In this document: in pieces, positions 62,961 to 64,000 of the stretch
Position numbering within the stretch: position 1 is the stretch's first letter
Layout of the letters: each line of letters begins with the position of its first letter
DNA from: Linepithema humile
Lineage: Eukaryota > Arthropoda > Insecta > Hymenoptera > Formicidae
Direction: 5' to 3'
Assembly (NCBI RefSeq): GCF_040581485.1
Contig: NC_090131.1
Coordinates: forward strand, 6,076,001-6,140,000
DNA length: 64,000 bases
Position numbers and translations under genes: made by a program
Notes under the pieces: model-generated
What the model saw: only the letters and a program-made list of their open reading frames with translations
Database searches by the model: none
What the model was told of the DNA's origin: nothing

Positions 62961-64000
62961 TATTTTATATTATAATACTATCATTGTCACTTCTTATTGC
63001 TTTACAATATTGTTGATTGAAAATCAATGTATAGCTATGAAGAAAGTAATAACTGAGAAAGTGTTATCCTCCTTTAATTTTTAATGCAAAATCTTCCAAC
63101 TTGATGTAAATAAAAAATGATCCATTAGTACTATTTTGCAATATTTTCGTAACAAAACAATCAGTTGATAGGTTTATTAAACTTACTAAAATTGTCCACT
63201 GATAAACTCGATAGTGACTTGTACATCGTGTATATAAACTTATTAATATAATAATGCAATCAGTTTATAGAAGAAGTCGCGTGTAGCTCCGATCAATAAA
63301 AAATTTTTTTATTACATCCTTTAATTTATTACATCAATTGCTCTTAATGCATTTCTACCGTGAAAAAGTAATAAAGAGATTGCCGCTTACAGAAGTATAT
63401 AAAGAAATTGTGTCATCTCGTCAGTGGATCAAAAAATCCATATATATATTTCAGTATATCATCCAAAAAAGTAAAATATTCACCGAATGCTTTTCGCACA
63501 CTTCGCATTATAAATACGTGTTTCGCTCTCGTAACATGTAAAAATTAATTGGCGCCTGCCGTGCGTAGTATCATGTTGCGATCAGCGTAATGACGTTGAA
63601 AAAAAGAGACAAACATATATTTACACAAGACGAACGTACATATCTCAGTGTGTCTCGAAATGATCATCTATCCGAAGAGTCTACTTCTCGTTATCTCCTA
63701 CAATTCTATTCGACATACCGGAAAATTCGTAAATTATAAAACACAACGTGACTTTCTGTCAGTTTTCTTATCATTGAGAAATGAGATTAAGTCTAATCTT
63801 ATTGCTAAGAACGCGCAATACCCGTCGAAGTATCGTAAAAAAAAAAAAAAAAAGAAGAAAGCGAACAAAAACCGCCGATCTATGTGCTGCTGTTGCGAGT
63901 CTTTCCGTCACCAAGCCTTAGTTTGGCATATTTTACTTAACATACGCAGTAGGCTAGTACGTGTGAAGCATGCGAGGGGAGTACAGCGAAACTCTCGTGT
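62961..64000. other. ELAC2 3' UTR and empty flank
   Basis: The polyadenylation signal is at 63109-63114. Beyond it is AT-rich DNA with a poly(A) run near 63837-63853 and no supported gene up to the window edge. The open frame at 63338-63541 has no recognisable features. Confidence 0.55.

Overview
The window is nuclear DNA from an insect, most likely a hymenopteran and plausibly an ant. The evidence is short phase-consistent GT-AG introns, insect-like orthologues, AT-rich introns beside CpG-rich unmethylated-looking patches, many dinucleotide microsatellites and a short (TTAGG)n block. The species assignment is inference; no marker gene was seen. There are no operons, CRISPR arrays, phages or bacterial features.

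Layout. Bases 1 to about 33,600 hold no protein gene I can support. This stretch carries microsatellites, GC-rich patches, a palindromic MITE-like element (19.3 kb), a TIR element (21.4 kb) and several small diverged duplications. It may be intergenic DNA or a long intron of a gene outside the window. From 33.6 to 46.8 kb the genes are packed closely: MTHFD2-type NAD-dependent methylene-THF dehydrogenase/cyclohydrolase (+), GRHPR glyoxylate/hydroxypyruvate reductase (+), SLC25A19-type mitochondrial thiamine pyrophosphate carrier (-), an astacin metalloendopeptidase (+), a possible 40-residue protein (-), TMEM170A (+) and UFL1, the UFM1 E3 ligase (-). From 46.8 to 52.3 kb there is no supported CDS, but there is a GC-rich promoter-like patch and an inverted pair of diverged repeats. 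An SLC16-type monocarboxylate transporter (+) spans 52.3-56.5 kb, with a possible alternative C-terminal exon to 57.04 kb. From 57.0 to 60.0 kb there are repeats, including a 367-bp nearly perfect palindrome just upstream of the long-form tRNase Z (ELAC2) gene (+, 60.05-62.96 kb). The last kilobase is empty.

How the genes relate. Three adjacent genes serve mitochondrial or peroxisomal small-molecule metabolism (folate one-carbon units, glyoxylate, thiamine pyrophosphate import), and ELAC2 processes tRNA 3' ends in nucleus and mitochondria. Several neighbours share divergent intergenic regions of about 0.4-0.7 kb: SLC25A19/astacin and the small gene/TMEM170A. Others end convergently (GRHPR/SLC25A19, TMEM170A/UFL1). 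I joined exons by hand from splice signals and reading phase. Every joined CDS closes in frame with a length near that of its family. I found no clearly novel biological system. The items most worth a second look are the palindrome upstream of ELAC2, the small two-exon gene, the alternative transporter tail and the inverted repeat pairs.
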